Source: a virus. From it: a stretch of DNA of 54,164 nt. The notes under the pieces were generated by a model, which saw nothing but the letters and a program-made list of their open reading frames with translations, did no database searches and was not told where the DNA came from. Below are positions 6,946 through 14,104 of this stretch, one piece after another. Both the position numbers and the translations under genes were made by a program. Where the stretch lies: IMG/VR virus record IMGVR_UViG_3300032954_000018, positions 1 to 54,164 of that record; one strand, 5' to 3'. Position 1 is the stretch's first letter. Every line of letters starts with the position of its first letter.

Positions 6946-7167
6946 TCAGACGAGATTCGCCTTACGGCACTCGCAGGTACAGAAGTGGGAAAAGCACTGT
7001 CCATGCTTAGGCGGATTTTGTCTACATCCCCAACATTTAAATGTATCAGTGTGTAGCTTAGTTTTACGTGGAGCTAAATAAAGGCCCTTCGGACCCTGAG
7101 AACCAAGCTGAGGGTCCGAAGCTTTTCTGCCTTTTCTACTTCGTAAATACTTAGGTGCGCTAAACAT
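6946..7167 (-). CDS. Small basic zinc-finger protein, 73 aa
   Basis: Very basic first half, then KCWGC-x7-GQCFSHFCTCEC, a Cys-rich cluster like the one ending the 2693-3007 protein. GGGGGTTAAG precedes the ATG. Possible nucleic-acid binding; otherwise unknown. Confidence 0.7.
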   Translation of the reverse strand: MFSAPKYLRSRKGRKASDPQLGSQGPKGLYLAPRKTKLHTDTFKCWGCRQNPPKHGQCFSHFCTCECRKANLV

Positions 7168-7168
7168 C

Positions 7169-7354
7169 TTAACCCCCTACATCTCCTTCCGCAAGGTCTA
7201 TAACCGGAGCCTCTTCGAGAGGAGAGTCCCTAAGAAAAGTAGTAGGCAATACAACCTCCGGGGTTCCCCCCGGATTTTGTATGCAGTGAAAATCAGCAGT
7301 GTGAAGACTGTAGCGGTGGCCACAGTTCAAACATAGAGGATCAAACCCAATCAT
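7169..7354 (-). CDS. Small CxxC protein, 61 aa
   Basis: ATG 7354 overlaps the upstream stop (ATGA). PLCLNCGHRYSLHTADFHC gives C-x2-C and a later H/C pair, so a zinc site; the C-terminal half is acidic and Pro-rich. Function unknown. Confidence 0.7.
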   Translation of the reverse strand: MIGFDPLCLNCGHRYSLHTADFHCIQNPGGTPEVVLPTTFLRDSPLEEAPVIDLAEGDVGG

Positions 7355-7821
7355 ATTCCATGCTCGATAAAGTGAATGATTCTCTTTGCCGCATCTTTGG
7401 GGTCTCTCGTGTTGTACTGCGCAGGCCATTGGCCGGGGAGAAATAGCAAATTGGCCTCATCGGTCTCCAGACCAAGAGTCTTCTCCGCTACTTCAGAAAC
7501 ATGGCCTAAAACCTTCTTAGACCGTGCGGACTTGTAAACATTTTGCTTCGGGTCAACACAGTACCCTATTCGCATGATCTGCCAACCCGCGAGACAACAA
7601 GCAGTCCCACAGAATTCTCCTTTCTCCTCCTTCTTCATTTCGGTTTCGCAAATTCTACCTTGTGGTTCTTCACCATACCACTTATCGCTTTGGAACCAGT
7701 TACTCATGTTGAACTGGAAACCAGATACCTTCTCCATGAACTTTGCCAGTTTCCTGAGTTCGGAGATTGTCTTTTTGCTAAGGCCCAGAGGATTGCTCTG
7801 CTTGTTCGGTTTCTGCTTCAT
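7351..7821 (-). CDS. CGTACCLAGW-family protein (paralogue A), 156 aa
   Basis: Start ATG 7821 with GGAGAA 4 nt upstream. The core has CGTACCLAGW followed by RIGYC near residue 85, then a helix and LGL-x-TDEA-x-LLF, ending ...DAAKRIIHFIE. The adjacent upstream gene is a clear paralogue with the same order. Function unknown. The Cys residues may form a metal site. Confidence 0.8.
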   Translation of the reverse strand: MKQKPNKQSNPLGLSKKTISELRKLAKFMEKVSGFQFNMSNWFQSDKWYGEEPQGRICETEMKKEEKGEFCGTACCLAGWQIMRIGYCVDPKQNVYKSARSKKVLGHVSEVAEKTLGLETDEANLLFLPGQWPAQYNTRDPKDAAKRIIHFIEHGI

Positions 7822-7822
7822 G

Positions 7823-8299
7823 TTATTCTCCTGTCTTGATGAGATGGCGAATCCGTGCTGCTGCGCCCTTAGGGGTACCCTTGAACTTACTTGGAGAGGA
7901 ATGCTCCCAGCGTCCTGTTTCGAAGTCGTAATACCCTCTAGAATAACCCGGCCATCTATCACGAAAAAAGAGTTTACTAGCCTCTCCAGAAGATAGGCCA
8001 AGACTCTCTCTTGCAAAGTTAGCGGCAGACGATCTAATGCTGCGGTTCTTCTTATATACATTGCCAGAATCATCAAGGCAGTACCCCCGCCTTAGCACTT
8101 CCCATCCGGCAAGACAACAAGCAGTTCCACAAGCATTGCCTTTCGGCTCAAGCACATCTGCTTTACAGACTACGGGGTCAAGGTCTGTTCTGTTTTTTAT
8201 CTTTATATTCGCCCAAGATTCCATGTTTATAACTTTGCGAGGAAGCTTTTCAATGAACTTAGCAAAAGCTTCCAACTTTCTGGCAGTAGATTTCTCCAT
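7823..8299 (-). CDS. CGTACCLAGW-family protein (paralogue B), 158 aa
   Basis: Start ATG 8299 chosen for AAGGAGATAAC just upstream. Shares with its neighbour an N-terminal helix (KLEAFAKFIEKLP), CGTACCLAGWEVLRRGYCLDD-like core (C's at the same spacing), an N-V-YK strand, LGLSSGEASKLFF and a final AAARIRHLI. First gene after the promoter at 8316-8344. Tandem duplication. Confidence 0.8.
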   Translation of the reverse strand: MEKSTARKLEAFAKFIEKLPRKVINMESWANIKIKNRTDLDPVVCKADVLEPKGNACGTACCLAGWEVLRRGYCLDDSGNVYKKNRSIRSSAANFARESLGLSSGEASKLFFRDRWPGYSRGYYDFETGRWEHSSPSKFKGTPKGAAARIRHLIKTGE

Positions 8300-8315
8300 G
8301 TTATCTCCTTGATAC

Positions 8316-8344
8316 ATAATAACTTAGCCCCGGAGATTTGTCAA
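8316..8344 (-). promoter_or_regulatory. Promoter for the paralogue pair
   Basis: TTGACA (8339-8344), 17 nt, TATTAT (8316-8321). The -35 lies in the loop of a CCTCGGAG/CTCCGGGG inverted repeat that could also end the upstream transcript. Confidence 0.65.
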
Positions 8345-8360
8345 CCTCCGAGGCATAAGG

Positions 8361-8501
8361 TTAGTCGATTTCGTTAACGCGGGAGAGAAGGGACTCGATT
8401 GCCGGGACAGTTATGACCTCCGCAAAGAACTTGCAGATTTCAACCCTCCAAACAATAAAAATTATCAGACTTACTCCCCCGCACATGAAGGTATACTCCA
8501 T
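8361..8501 (-). CDS. Small membrane protein, 46 aa
   Basis: From ATG 8501 the frame gives a single hydrophobic segment (VSLIIFIVWRVEICKFF) then a short soluble tail. No strong ribosome-binding site; a longer start inside the upstream gene is possible. One of several tiny membrane proteins in this operon. Confidence 0.5.
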   Translation of the reverse strand: MEYTFMCGGVSLIIFIVWRVEICKFFAEVITVPAIESLLSRVNEID

Positions 8502-8508
8502 ACGCCGC

Positions 8509-8706
8509 TTACTGACGTGACGGACTACCCGGATTCTGAGGGTTTGTTTTTTCCTGTGCAACCGAGTTCACCCCCTCTTCCTTGGATATGGCAATGCTGA
8601 GAGTTTCGTTATTGGTTGATCTAAGAAACTCCTCGACTTGTTGGGGAGTATCTAAGACGGTTGATTCCGTCCTCCGGGAAGTGGAATACGATACTTTGTA
8701 TCTCAT
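8509..8706 (-). CDS. Hypothetical protein, 65 aa
   Basis: ATG 8706 overlaps the TGA of the 33-aa gene upstream (ATGA). A beta strand, a helix (QQVEEFLRST) and a disordered Gln/Pro tail. Function unknown. Confidence 0.65.
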   Translation of the reverse strand: MRYKVSYSTSRRTESTVLDTPQQVEEFLRSTNNETLSIAISKEEGVNSVAQEKTNPQNPGSPSRQ

Positions 8707-8804
8707 CGCTTCTCCAGTAGATGGATTCCAATGAGGATGACCACTGGAATAAGGCTCAACATAACCTGATTAATCCAGCGGTCTACGATGTTCTTTTCCT
8801 TCAT
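8703..8804 (-). CDS. Tiny membrane protein, 33 aa
   Basis: ATG 8804 has GAAGGGAGAAAC upstream and the frame closes at 8703-8705. It encodes a charged N-terminus followed by one transmembrane helix (VMLSLIPVVILIGIHLL). Coupled to the next gene by ATGA, which supports that it is translated. Confidence 0.7.
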   Translation of the reverse strand: MKEKNIVDRWINQVMLSLIPVVILIGIHLLEKR

Positions 8805-8815
8805 TGTTTCTCCCT

Positions 8816-9052
8816 TCAGAAAATTGGACTTGGGCTGATCTCGTTGTAAGCGATCTGAGTAAAACCCTCGTTAAACAAACGGTCCCACTCATCGGTTAAC
8901 TGCTCGTTGTAATCAGATACCCGCTTGCTCTGATCGTCTATGCAAGTGTTGATAAAGAAATCGGCGGTCACAAGCTTTTGGGTTTTATCGAGATAGGTAA
9001 AAGACCCTACCTTGACCTGACAGTCGTTTTTTTCTTCGACAAACTCCAGCAT
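8816..9052 (-). CDS. Hypothetical protein, 78 aa
   Basis: GGAGGGTTA precedes ATG 9052, overlapping the upstream stop (TAATG). An alpha/beta sequence with two Cys; a short Trp-containing helix at the end. Not recognised. Confidence 0.7.
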   Translation of the reverse strand: MLEFVEEKNDCQVKVGSFTYLDKTQKLVTADFFINTCIDDQSKRVSDYNEQLTDEWDRLFNEGFTQIAYNEISPSPIF

Positions 9053-9192
9053 TAACCCTCCAGATGGCGCAGATACGGAATGGCAGCTATTACGGCAACA
9101 GCTATTCCGTACATGGGGTTAAGCTCGTTATCGATAATGAGATAAGCACCGAATCCCATTACCAATGCTGAGAAAACGATTCTGCGGTTCAT
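9052..9192 (-). CDS. Two-helix membrane protein, 46 aa
   Basis: ATG 9192 lies behind GGAGGAGCA. Two hydrophobic stretches (IVFSALVMGFGAYLI and GIAVAVIAAIPYL) separated by a short polar loop, so a small inner-membrane hairpin. Function unknown. Confidence 0.7.
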   Translation of the reverse strand: MNRRIVFSALVMGFGAYLIIDNELNPMYGIAVAVIAAIPYLRHLEG

Positions 9193-9575
9193 TGCTCCTC
9201 CGGTAGATATCCGCCCGGTACGGGCTGGTTTAAAGGATGATGAGTGGGAGCAGCCAACTGAACGTTGATATCCTCCCGCATCTGATCCGTTCTCCAGTCG
9301 TAGAACCAATCCTCACCCGGCTCATACCGCTGGATAATAGGATGTTTGGTTTCGTGGAAATGTTGACGGGAGTGCCGATTTGGGGAGTTATCGCAGCATC
9401 CCACGTGACCACACTCCGCACAGCGGTTAAGGTGCATCCACCATCCCTTGATTTCCAAGCACTCTTTACAGCCTGCGCCGGATGGTTTAGCTTTGGGGTT
9501 AATCCCCTCTATCAGCTTAGCTTCACGTTCCGAATGAGCTAACTTCGGAGTAGAGGCTCTATGGGTTTTAGTCAT
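9189..9575 (-). CDS. UBP-type zinc finger protein, 128 aa
   Basis: Start ATG 9575 behind GAGAGGGAAA. The core CKEC...GWWMHLNRCAECGHVGCCD then NRHSRQHFHETKHPIIQRYEPGEDW matches the UBP-type zinc finger in full: Cys pairs, the GHVGCCD box and the closing H-x3-H-x4-H series. The N-terminus is a short basic extension. In eukaryotes this fold binds the ubiquitin C-terminus; free-standing bacterial copies exist, with poorly known roles. Its occurrence in a phage early operon is notable. Confidence 0.88.
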   Translation of the reverse strand: MTKTHRASTPKLAHSEREAKLIEGINPKAKPSGAGCKECLEIKGWWMHLNRCAECGHVGCCDNSPNRHSRQHFHETKHPIIQRYEPGEDWFYDWRTDQMREDINVQLAAPTHHPLNQPVPGGYLPEEQ

Positions 9576-9783
9576 TTTCCCTCTCAAGATGGAGAAGCGT
9601 TGTGGTTGTGGTAATTTCCTCACAGTGGAGTTCAGTTACCCGGATAAAATCACTGTCTACCAGAGATCGGGCTGCTTCGTATGTGGCCGGTTTTACATTG
9701 GTCTCATAGTGCTTGATGTAATCATCACTCACCATACCCCGAATTTGCCCTTTCACATAGATTCGGTAGATTGTGTGTACCAT
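9568..9783 (-). CDS. Hypothetical protein, 71 aa
   Basis: Start ATG 9783 with GGGGGTTTG upstream. Small beta-rich domain (YRIYVKGQIRGMVSDD). First gene after the promoter at 9820-9848; overlaps the UBP-finger gene by 8 nt. Confidence 0.7.
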   Translation of the reverse strand: MVHTIYRIYVKGQIRGMVSDDYIKHYETNVKPATYEAARSLVDSDFIRVTELHCEEITTTTTLLHLEREND

Positions 9784-9819
9784 CAAACCCCCTAACGCCC
9801 CGATTTCCTTCGTTTTACG

Positions 9820-9848
9820 ACAATAGCGCCGAATTCGAGTCGTGTCAA
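9820..9848 (-). promoter_or_regulatory. Promoter for the 9783-8361 operon
   Basis: TTGACA (9843-9848), 17 nt, TATTGT (9820-9825). Upstream, 9880-9912 holds AACGTTTACA and TTTCCACAGG, sequences also found in the candidate origin regions at 23.1 and 24.4 kb. Confidence 0.6.
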
Positions 9849-9927
9849 CAAAAATCGTAACTCCAATTTTTTCAACGACATAAAACGTTTACAAAAATTT
9901 TTTCCACAGGACGTTTGAATAAAAAAA

Positions 9928-9965
9928 TACCCCCACCGGCCCGCTCAGTTTAGCCAGTGGGGGTA
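9928..9965 (-). terminator. Rho-independent terminator after the 9986 gene
   Basis: On the minus strand TACCCCCAC...GTGGGGGTA forms a 9-bp stem followed by seven T residues. It ends the transcript of the gene at 9986-10477. Confidence 0.85.
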
Positions 9966-9985
9966 GGGGAAAAAATTACACAAAA

Positions 9986-10477
9986 CTAGACTACATCCCT
10001 GCTCATCAGATTGGAGCGGATATCAGTCGTAACGTGACGGAAACGCTTGGAGAGATTGCCGTTGTTAACTCCGCTCAGGAGAGGAGCATTGCCACGGTTT
10101 CTTCCCAACCTCGCGGTAGAAGTCGGAGCCTTTAAAGCGTAAGACCCCGCAGCAAACTTGCCTCCACGATCAAAGGCTACGATCTCCTTTGATACAGAAG
10201 GGGGCATGATATACCGGGTTGCCTTAGTACCCTTGACGAGGTAGGCAACGCTACGTGCAACGATGGCACCGTCAAGACTCATTCCTCGTTTGCAGGCTAC
10301 AGCCAGCGCACAGTCTTTGTGATTACGAACTGCCGCTGAGGAGTTGTCTTTGCCGGTAACATCGATGTGGATATCATCATCTCCGTCAACCACCTTGGTT
10401 ACACCGGGATATAACCGTTGTACCATGGCAAGGGCTTTCTGCATTCTCTCTTTCTTCACTTTCTTCACTTTTGGCAT
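9986..10477 (-). CDS. Hypothetical DNA-binding-like protein, 163 aa
   Basis: Basic N-terminus (PKVKKVKKERMQKALAM), then an alpha/beta domain with IHIDVTGKDN and CALAVACKRG. GAAAGGAAAGC precedes ATG 10477. The only gene here immediately followed by a strong terminator, so it may be highly expressed. Family not recognised. Confidence 0.7.
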   Translation of the reverse strand: MPKVKKVKKERMQKALAMVQRLYPGVTKVVDGDDDIHIDVTGKDNSSAAVRNHKDCALAVACKRGMSLDGAIVARSVAYLVKGTKATRYIMPPSVSKEIVAFDRGGKFAAGSYALKAPTSTARLGRNRGNAPLLSGVNNGNLSKRFRHVTTDIRSNLMSRDVV

Positions 10478-10501
10478 AGCTTTCCTTTCTGGTTATGGGG
10501 C

Positions 10502-10690
10502 CTAAGCCCGGTTTTCCTCGTCCCACTTATCCCGAACATGATTGGGAAGATCATAGTAGTTCGGGATTTTGCTATAGTTCAAGTGAAACCCATGGGTTCG
10601 CAACCATGTTTCCTTGTACCTGTGGCTAGATGTTACCCATGTAACTCTGGGGTCCAAGTCATGGTTGTCATCGTAGATTGTTTGGAACAT
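10502..10690 (-). CDS. Hypothetical protein, 62 aa
   Basis: AGGAGGTTTG precedes ATG 10690. Aromatic-rich (Y, W, H) and polar; no recognised domain. Between the zinc-ribbon protein gene upstream and the basic protein gene downstream in the same operon. Confidence 0.65.
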   Translation of the reverse strand: MFQTIYDDNHDLDPRVTWVTSSHRYKETWLRTHGFHLNYSKIPNYYDLPNHVRDKWDEENRA

Positions 10691-10698
10691 CAAACCTC

Positions 10699-11442
10699 CT
10701 AGTTGAACTTTGAAATGTCTTCCTTCTTGAGGTCTTGCTTGATGTGGTTTTCGATGTAAGCATCGATCTCTTGCTTAGTCTTAAGGTCCTTAGGGACCGC
10801 GACACCCCTAAAGTTGCTCACAACAAATCTGTCACCAAACAATTTCTTAGCCGAGGCATTAAAAGCATTGGTTGCGCCGGATTGGTCCTGTAAAAAGCAC
10901 TTCTGGCAAACCTCTTCGCCATTAGGACCCATAGCCTTGAGATTGCTGAGATTTCCGCACTTCTCGCATATCCCTTTGCCTCTGTCAAGATCGTGCATTA
11001 CTGCACCCACCACAGAGCTAATTTCCTGCTCGTGGCTATCTCCATCTCCGCTAATAATTTGGGCAAGCATCTTGGGATTGATTTTTTCCGCTACCAACGC
11101 CCCGGTAATGGTAACCCCGAGCATGATGAGTTCCACCATATCCTTAACTGCATCGGGTTTTATCTGGGCAGAGAATTCGCTGAGAACTTTTCTTCTCTCG
11201 TTTTCTTCAAGCTTTTCCCAGTCCTCGAATTTGTCCTTGAAAAATCCCAGCTTGTGGACGTTGTTGGACATTTCATGAGTAGCCAGCAACGCCATGGTGA
11301 TAAAAACATTTCTCAAATCGGGGTCCGATAAGAGGGTTGTGGTGATCTTCTCCCTGATGGTTGACAATCCAATCCCGCCAAGTTCTGTGTGGTCTGCCGC
11401 GAGAGAGGACAGCGCATGTCCTACTATCTGTCTGAATTCCAT
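10699..11442 (-). CDS. Zinc-ribbon containing protein, 247 aa
   Basis: Mostly helical N-terminal 140 residues with a hydrophobic patch (MVELIMLGVTITGALVAEKI) that may be a buried or membrane helix, then a zinc ribbon ICEKCGNLSN...EEVCQKCF (two C-x2-C pairs) around 160-185, and a Lys-rich tail. AGGGGGAAAC gives the start. No family recognised. A 16-bp palindrome lies 42 bp upstream. Confidence 0.75.
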   Translation of the reverse strand: MEFRQIVGHALSSLAADHTELGGIGLSTIREKITTTLLSDPDLRNVFITMALLATHEMSNNVHKLGFFKDKFEDWEKLEENERRKVLSEFSAQIKPDAVKDMVELIMLGVTITGALVAEKINPKMLAQIISGDGDSHEQEISSVVGAVMHDLDRGKGICEKCGNLSNLKAMGPNGEEVCQKCFLQDQSGATNAFNASAKKLFGDRFVVSNFRGVAVPKDLKTKQEIDAYIENHIKQDLKKEDISKFN

Positions 11443-11463
11443 GTTTCCCCCTAAAGGTTGTTG

Positions 11464-11541
11464 CTACATTCGCAACTGGAAAGCTGCAAACGTTTGCAGG
11501 GATTGAATGGTATAGTGGATTAGGAGATGAAATAATCTCAT
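11464..11541 (-). CDS. Possible 25-aa peptide
   Basis: ATG 11541 has an excellent site (GAGGAG, 5 nt spacing) just after the TGA of the small membrane gene, and the frame stops with TAG at 11464. The peptide is hydrophobic and aromatic. It spans the 16-bp palindrome, so it could equally be non-coding leader. Confidence 0.35.
   Translation of the reverse strand: MRLFHLLIHYTIQSLQTFAAFQLRM
11484..11499. promoter_or_regulatory. Perfect 16-bp palindrome CTGCAAACGTTTGCAG
   Basis: A perfect inverted repeat in the leader upstream of the gene at 11442. It fits a homodimeric regulator site; no second copy seen in the window. Confidence 0.55.
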
Positions 11542-11550
11542 GTCCACTCC

Positions 11551-11658
11551 TCAAAACAACACGCAGATAACAAATATGATCGCACTTAGAATGACCACAA
11601 ATGTTCCTGCGCCTACTACTTCCTCAAGGCTGTTCGCTGCTACCTTTGTCTTTGTCAA
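11551..11658 (-). CDS. Tiny membrane protein, 35 aa
   Basis: Starts at TTG 11658 with GGAGGAGG only 3 nt upstream, inside the end of the preceding gene, and stops at 11551-11553. After a short polar head it is one long hydrophobic helix (GTFVVILSAIIFVICVLF). The strong ribosome-binding site and gene overlap support translation. Confidence 0.65.
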   Translation of the reverse strand: MTKTKVAANSLEEVVGAGTFVVILSAIIFVICVLF

Positions 11659-11824
11659 TTTCCTCCTCCATTCTCGTCTTTAATTCCTGACAAGCAGGGC
11701 ATTCCGGATCAAACTCGCCGTTATGACACGCCTTCATGTGGCTATAGAGAGCATCCCCCTCCTTGAAAGCCTTTTCCCTGTTCCCGAGATTGAGTATGAA
11801 TCTGCTTTTCATCGCCAGTACCAA
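11624..11824 (-). CDS. Small zinc protein, 62-66 aa
   Basis: H-x3-C ... ECPACQEL gives a C-x2-C and an upstream His/Cys pair. Start uncertain (TTG 11824 or ATG 11812); neither has a clear Shine-Dalgarno site, and it overlaps the preceding frame by about 70-80 nt. Function unknown. Confidence 0.55.
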   Translation of the reverse strand: MVLAMKSRFILNLGNREKAFKEGDALYSHMKACHNGEFDPECPACQELKTRMEEEIDKDKGSSEQP

Positions 11825-11921
11825 TTTGTAACTTGCGCATCAACAACACGAATTCTTGGTGAGTGAGAACTTGTTTGTCTCGCTTCCAGTTCTTGATGCG
11901 GTTCCAAACCTGTCTAAACAC
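11742..11921 (-). CDS. Basic helical protein, 59 aa (probable)
   Basis: GTG 11921 has GGAGGCGATTC upstream and begins about 15 nt after the expected start of transcription from the promoter at 11943-11971. Helical basic sequence FRQVWNRIKNWKRDKQVL. It overlaps the next gene by about 70-80 nt in another frame, so I am not certain it is real. Confidence 0.45.
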   Translation of the reverse strand: MFRQVWNRIKNWKRDKQVLTHQEFVLLMRKLQIGTGDEKQIHTQSREQGKGFQGGGCSL

Positions 11922-11942
11922 GAATCGCCTCCGGTTCGAACG

Positions 11943-11971
11943 ATTACAACACGGAAAAAATTTTTTGTCAA
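11943..11971 (-). promoter_or_regulatory. Strong leftward promoter
   Basis: TTGACA (11966-11971), 17 nt, TGTAAT (11943-11948). It lies directly after the gene ending at 11995 and drives the 11921-11442 group. Confidence 0.65.
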
Positions 11972-11994
11972 ATCGGCGTTTAACTCGTTTCGAA

Positions 11995-12192
11995 TCAATC
12001 TTTTGCGATGTTTTCGAAAATCAATGTTACGAAAATCATCAGCAAAGATATGACAAATCCAGATAGAAGTGTTTTCCAGATCATAGCCTCCCAAGGGTAT
12101 ATACCGAAATCCCAAATTAAAGTAAATAACATAAACAAAAACATAAAAATCATTGAGACCGCGAAAAACAACAAAGTCCTAAACCAGAACAT
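11995..12192 (-). CDS. Two-helix membrane protein, 65 aa
   Basis: Two long hydrophobic segments (LLFFAVSMIFMFLFMLFTLIW and LLSGFVISLLMIFVTLIF) joined by a short aromatic loop. ATG 12192 overlaps the upstream TAA, with GGAGG 7 nt before. Could be holin-like, though its place in the early operon argues against lysis. Confidence 0.7.
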   Translation of the reverse strand: MFWFRTLLFFAVSMIFMFLFMLFTLIWDFGIYPWEAMIWKTLLSGFVISLLMIFVTLIFENIAKD

Positions 12193-12377
12193 TATGCAGC
12201 CTCCAATTCCTTGCGATGCTCTTGTAGCTTGGCAAGCAAGTCTAGGTATTTGTTCTTATCCTCATCAGACCCACCGGATATAGTGGGTCTGGTAGGATCG
12301 TTAACCAAAGCAATTGTGAGAGCATATAGCTCGTCCAAATTAAGAAGTACTTGTGTCTGCTTCATTTCTGTCTCCAT
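12192..12377 (-). CDS. Hypothetical protein, 61 aa
   Basis: ATG 12377 with CAGGAGAAGTC upstream. An N-terminal leucine-rich segment (TQVLLNLDELYALTIAL) and a C-terminal charged helix. Overlaps the neighbours on both sides. Function unknown. Confidence 0.65.
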   Translation of the reverse strand: METEMKQTQVLLNLDELYALTIALVNDPTRPTISGGSDEDKNKYLDLLAKLQEHRKELEAA

Positions 12378-12799
12378 GACTTCTCCTGTGTGCCCTGTGC
12401 GACCCGTGCAGCGATGATTCGATTTACGATTTGCAGATAAGAATGCGATGCGCTTACATTGCGGTTCCACTCCTCATCGCTCACCGGAGCCTTCAGCCGC
12501 TCTATTAGCTCATTGAGTCTAGTGTTCTCAGTGTCTAATGACAGACAGTCAAGAGCAGAATGGGTTAGCTTGGCTTGAGTTTCTTTCTCCTTCTGCCTGA
12601 GCGCATCGAGTTCTGCCTGTAGCTTCCCAATCACTTCATTCGCATGATTGAACGCCAGTGTGTCATCGGCTGCTTCCTGCTGAAGCCGCTCATTGTCTGC
12701 CTGTAGAGCAGCGATGCGTTCACGGCATTTAACATGCAAATCCAGCGTCGTCACTTTTGGTGCAGGCCATTCAATGTCATCTTCCGGTATCTGGCTCAT
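12362..12799 (-). CDS. Coiled-coil protein, 145 aa
   Basis: GGGAGGGGAGAG precedes the ATG. Residues 25-100 are one long Gln/Glu/Leu coiled coil (ERIAALQADNERLQQEA...), followed by a short globular end. The style matches Ead/Ea22-like phage early proteins, but that assignment is loose. Confidence 0.7.
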   Translation of the reverse strand: MSQIPEDDIEWPAPKVTTLDLHVKCRERIAALQADNERLQQEAADDTLAFNHANEVIGKLQAELDALRQKEKETQAKLTHSALDCLSLDTENTRLNELIERLKAPVSDEEWNRNVSASHSYLQIVNRIIAARVAQGTQEKSWRQK

Positions 12800-12872
12800 C
12801 TCTCCCCTCCCCTATCTGGGCCTGTTTCATTTCTGCCTCAAAGCCTCTCTCGCCCATCCCTGCTTGCTGGTT

Positions 12873-13142
12873 TCAGAGATTATATACCAAGAGTGAATCA
12901 TCTCTAGATTCCTTGACTTGTACCAATTTTCTCGGTACTCTCTGCCCTTTTCGAGGTCTTCCTCTGTTAATACTTTCATCGGTAAATCCTTTCTCGAAAA
13001 ATCCGCCCAAGGCTAAGATTCTCCAGTTTTGTTTGATACGTTCCGGTATTAATTCCCAAGGACATACAGCCACTTGCTTTGCGTGTTTTCTGGCAAACCA
13101 ATCCCTTCTTAGTTTGTCAGCTTCTATGTCTAATTCATTCAT
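12873..13142 (-). CDS. Hypothetical basic protein, 89 aa
   Basis: RRDWFARKHAKQVAVCPWELIPERIKQNWR forms a basic helical first half; the second half is Arg/Lys/Gly-rich. ATG 13142 follows directly after the stop of the small membrane gene with GGGAGGGAA upstream. Unknown role. Confidence 0.65.
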   Translation of the reverse strand: MNELDIEADKLRRDWFARKHAKQVAVCPWELIPERIKQNWRILALGGFFEKGFTDESINRGRPRKGQRVPRKLVQVKESRDDSLLVYNL

Positions 13143-13259
13143 TCACTTCCCTCCCCTCTTACGTCTGCGCCACTGCCAAGTACAGAAAAAGGCCGTTGCT
13201 AGGCCAATAAGCCAGCCTATCCAGAAGTTCAGATTTGGATCATTACCGTCGATTATCAC
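13143..13259 (-). CDS. Tiny membrane protein, 38 aa
   Basis: Starts at GTG 13259 overlapping the upstream TGA (GTGA) and reads FWIGWLIGLATAFFCTW as one transmembrane helix followed by a very basic tail (RRRKRGGK), so probably N-out, C-in. Placement and overlap support a real gene. Confidence 0.65.
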   Translation of the reverse strand: MIIDGNDPNLNFWIGWLIGLATAFFCTWQWRRRKRGGK

Positions 13260-13447
13260 GACAATCCTTGTTGCTGCTTGTACCTCTTGAGCATGTTATG
13301 GAAGTTTTTCGCAGCATCTTCCAGTTTGTGGAAGTTATCAACCTCTTCCCTCACATCACTCTTCTGCCAGTTGTTAGTGAGGTAAGCAAGTTCCATAACT
13401 TGGTTGATAATATCACGATCATTGATTAGCCTTCGGTTTTGACCCAT
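13256..13447 (-). CDS. Small helical protein, 63 aa
   Basis: AGGGGGATTT precedes the ATG. Charged helices (INQVMELAYLTNNW, KLEDAAKNFHNMLKRYKQQQ). No domain recognised. Confidence 0.65.
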   Translation of the reverse strand: MGQNRRLINDRDIINQVMELAYLTNNWQKSDVREEVDNFHKLEDAAKNFHNMLKRYKQQQGLS

Positions 13448-13656
13448 AAATCCCCCTGCTTTTCATATCTCTGGCCCAAACCAGTACCTAGGCCATAACC
13501 ATACGACTCAAAGCAAGCAGGACACATACATCCCCACTTACCGTTTATCTGGTTTCTACCATCGATAAACACATCGATGATAGGTTCCCCTCGGATATCA
13601 CACTTCTCCGGAGGGGGACTCATCCACACGTTGGGTTGTTTCAGTGCTCTGTCCAT
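13426..13656 (-). CDS. Zinc-binding phage protein, 76 aa
   Basis: KCDIRGEPIIDVFIDGRNQINGKWGCMCPACFESYG then GLGTGLGQRYEK. The CDI.G...DVFIDG...W..MCP.CF..YG.GLGTG pattern is a familiar small phage protein with one zinc site, although the first C-x2-C pair is degenerate here (CDIR). Overlaps the upstream paralogue-family gene by 59 nt. Confidence 0.75.
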   Translation of the reverse strand: MDRALKQPNVWMSPPPEKCDIRGEPIIDVFIDGRNQINGKWGCMCPACFESYGYGLGTGLGQRYEKQGDLWVKTEG

Positions 13657-14104
13657 CGATGAATAATCCTTTCGGTCTGCTGCGGATAACTTCCGCGATC
13701 TGTTTGAATGTGTAGTTCTTCGCATCATTTAGCTCCGTCAATGATCTCCAATGAACCATTCCGGTTACGTCTGGCGGGGTTTGAAATCCACCATTAGCAG
13801 TACTCAATCCAACCCATTCCCGTAGGGTGCCATTCAACACGCCCGTAGAGTTCCAACTCTTACTGTCTGTGTAGTTGTAACCCTCACCTACGTAAACCGG
13901 GACAGCAGGAACAGGAATAACCCCCGCTGATACAGCAAGTTCCGCTACCACTCCTAGGCAGCAGAACGTATCTTTGGTTTCGCCTCTTTCGCGCAGACGA
14001 CTCTTGCCCTGCTCGAATTCTCCGGATTCCAAAGCCGCAATCCATGCGGCTTGGACTTGTTCCGGGGTAGACGTTGGTGTTAATCCTTCAGCAAAATTGG
14101 TCAT
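13598..14104 (-). CDS. CCLGVL-family phage protein (paralogue 4), 168 aa
   Basis: Longest copy of the family: W-x-AALESGEFEQGKSRL, FCCLGVVAELA, REWVGL, LND-x3-YTFKQIAEVI and PKGLF. It has an extra 20-residue insertion after the core. GAGGACAAA precedes ATG 14104. Confidence 0.85.
   Translation of the reverse strand: MTNFAEGLTPTSTPEQVQAAWIAALESGEFEQGKSRLRERGETKDTFCCLGVVAELAVSAGVIPVPAVPVYVGEGYNYTDSKSWNSTGVLNGTLREWVGLSTANGGFQTPPDVTGMVHWRSLTELNDAKNYTFKQIAEVIRSRPKGLFIDGQSTETTQRVDESPSGEV

Noticed and set aside
11840-12115. 91-aa minus-strand frame
   Set aside because: Runs antisense-like through the promoter at 11943 and overlaps the well-supported membrane gene at 11995; no ribosome site, Arg/Ser-rich odd composition.
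12840-12912. 24- to 26-aa frames between 12799 and 12873
   Set aside because: Two short overlapping candidates, neither with a convincing ribosome site; not enough evidence.
12757-13290. 177-aa plus-strand frame
   Set aside because: Antisense to several coupled minus-strand genes with good starts.
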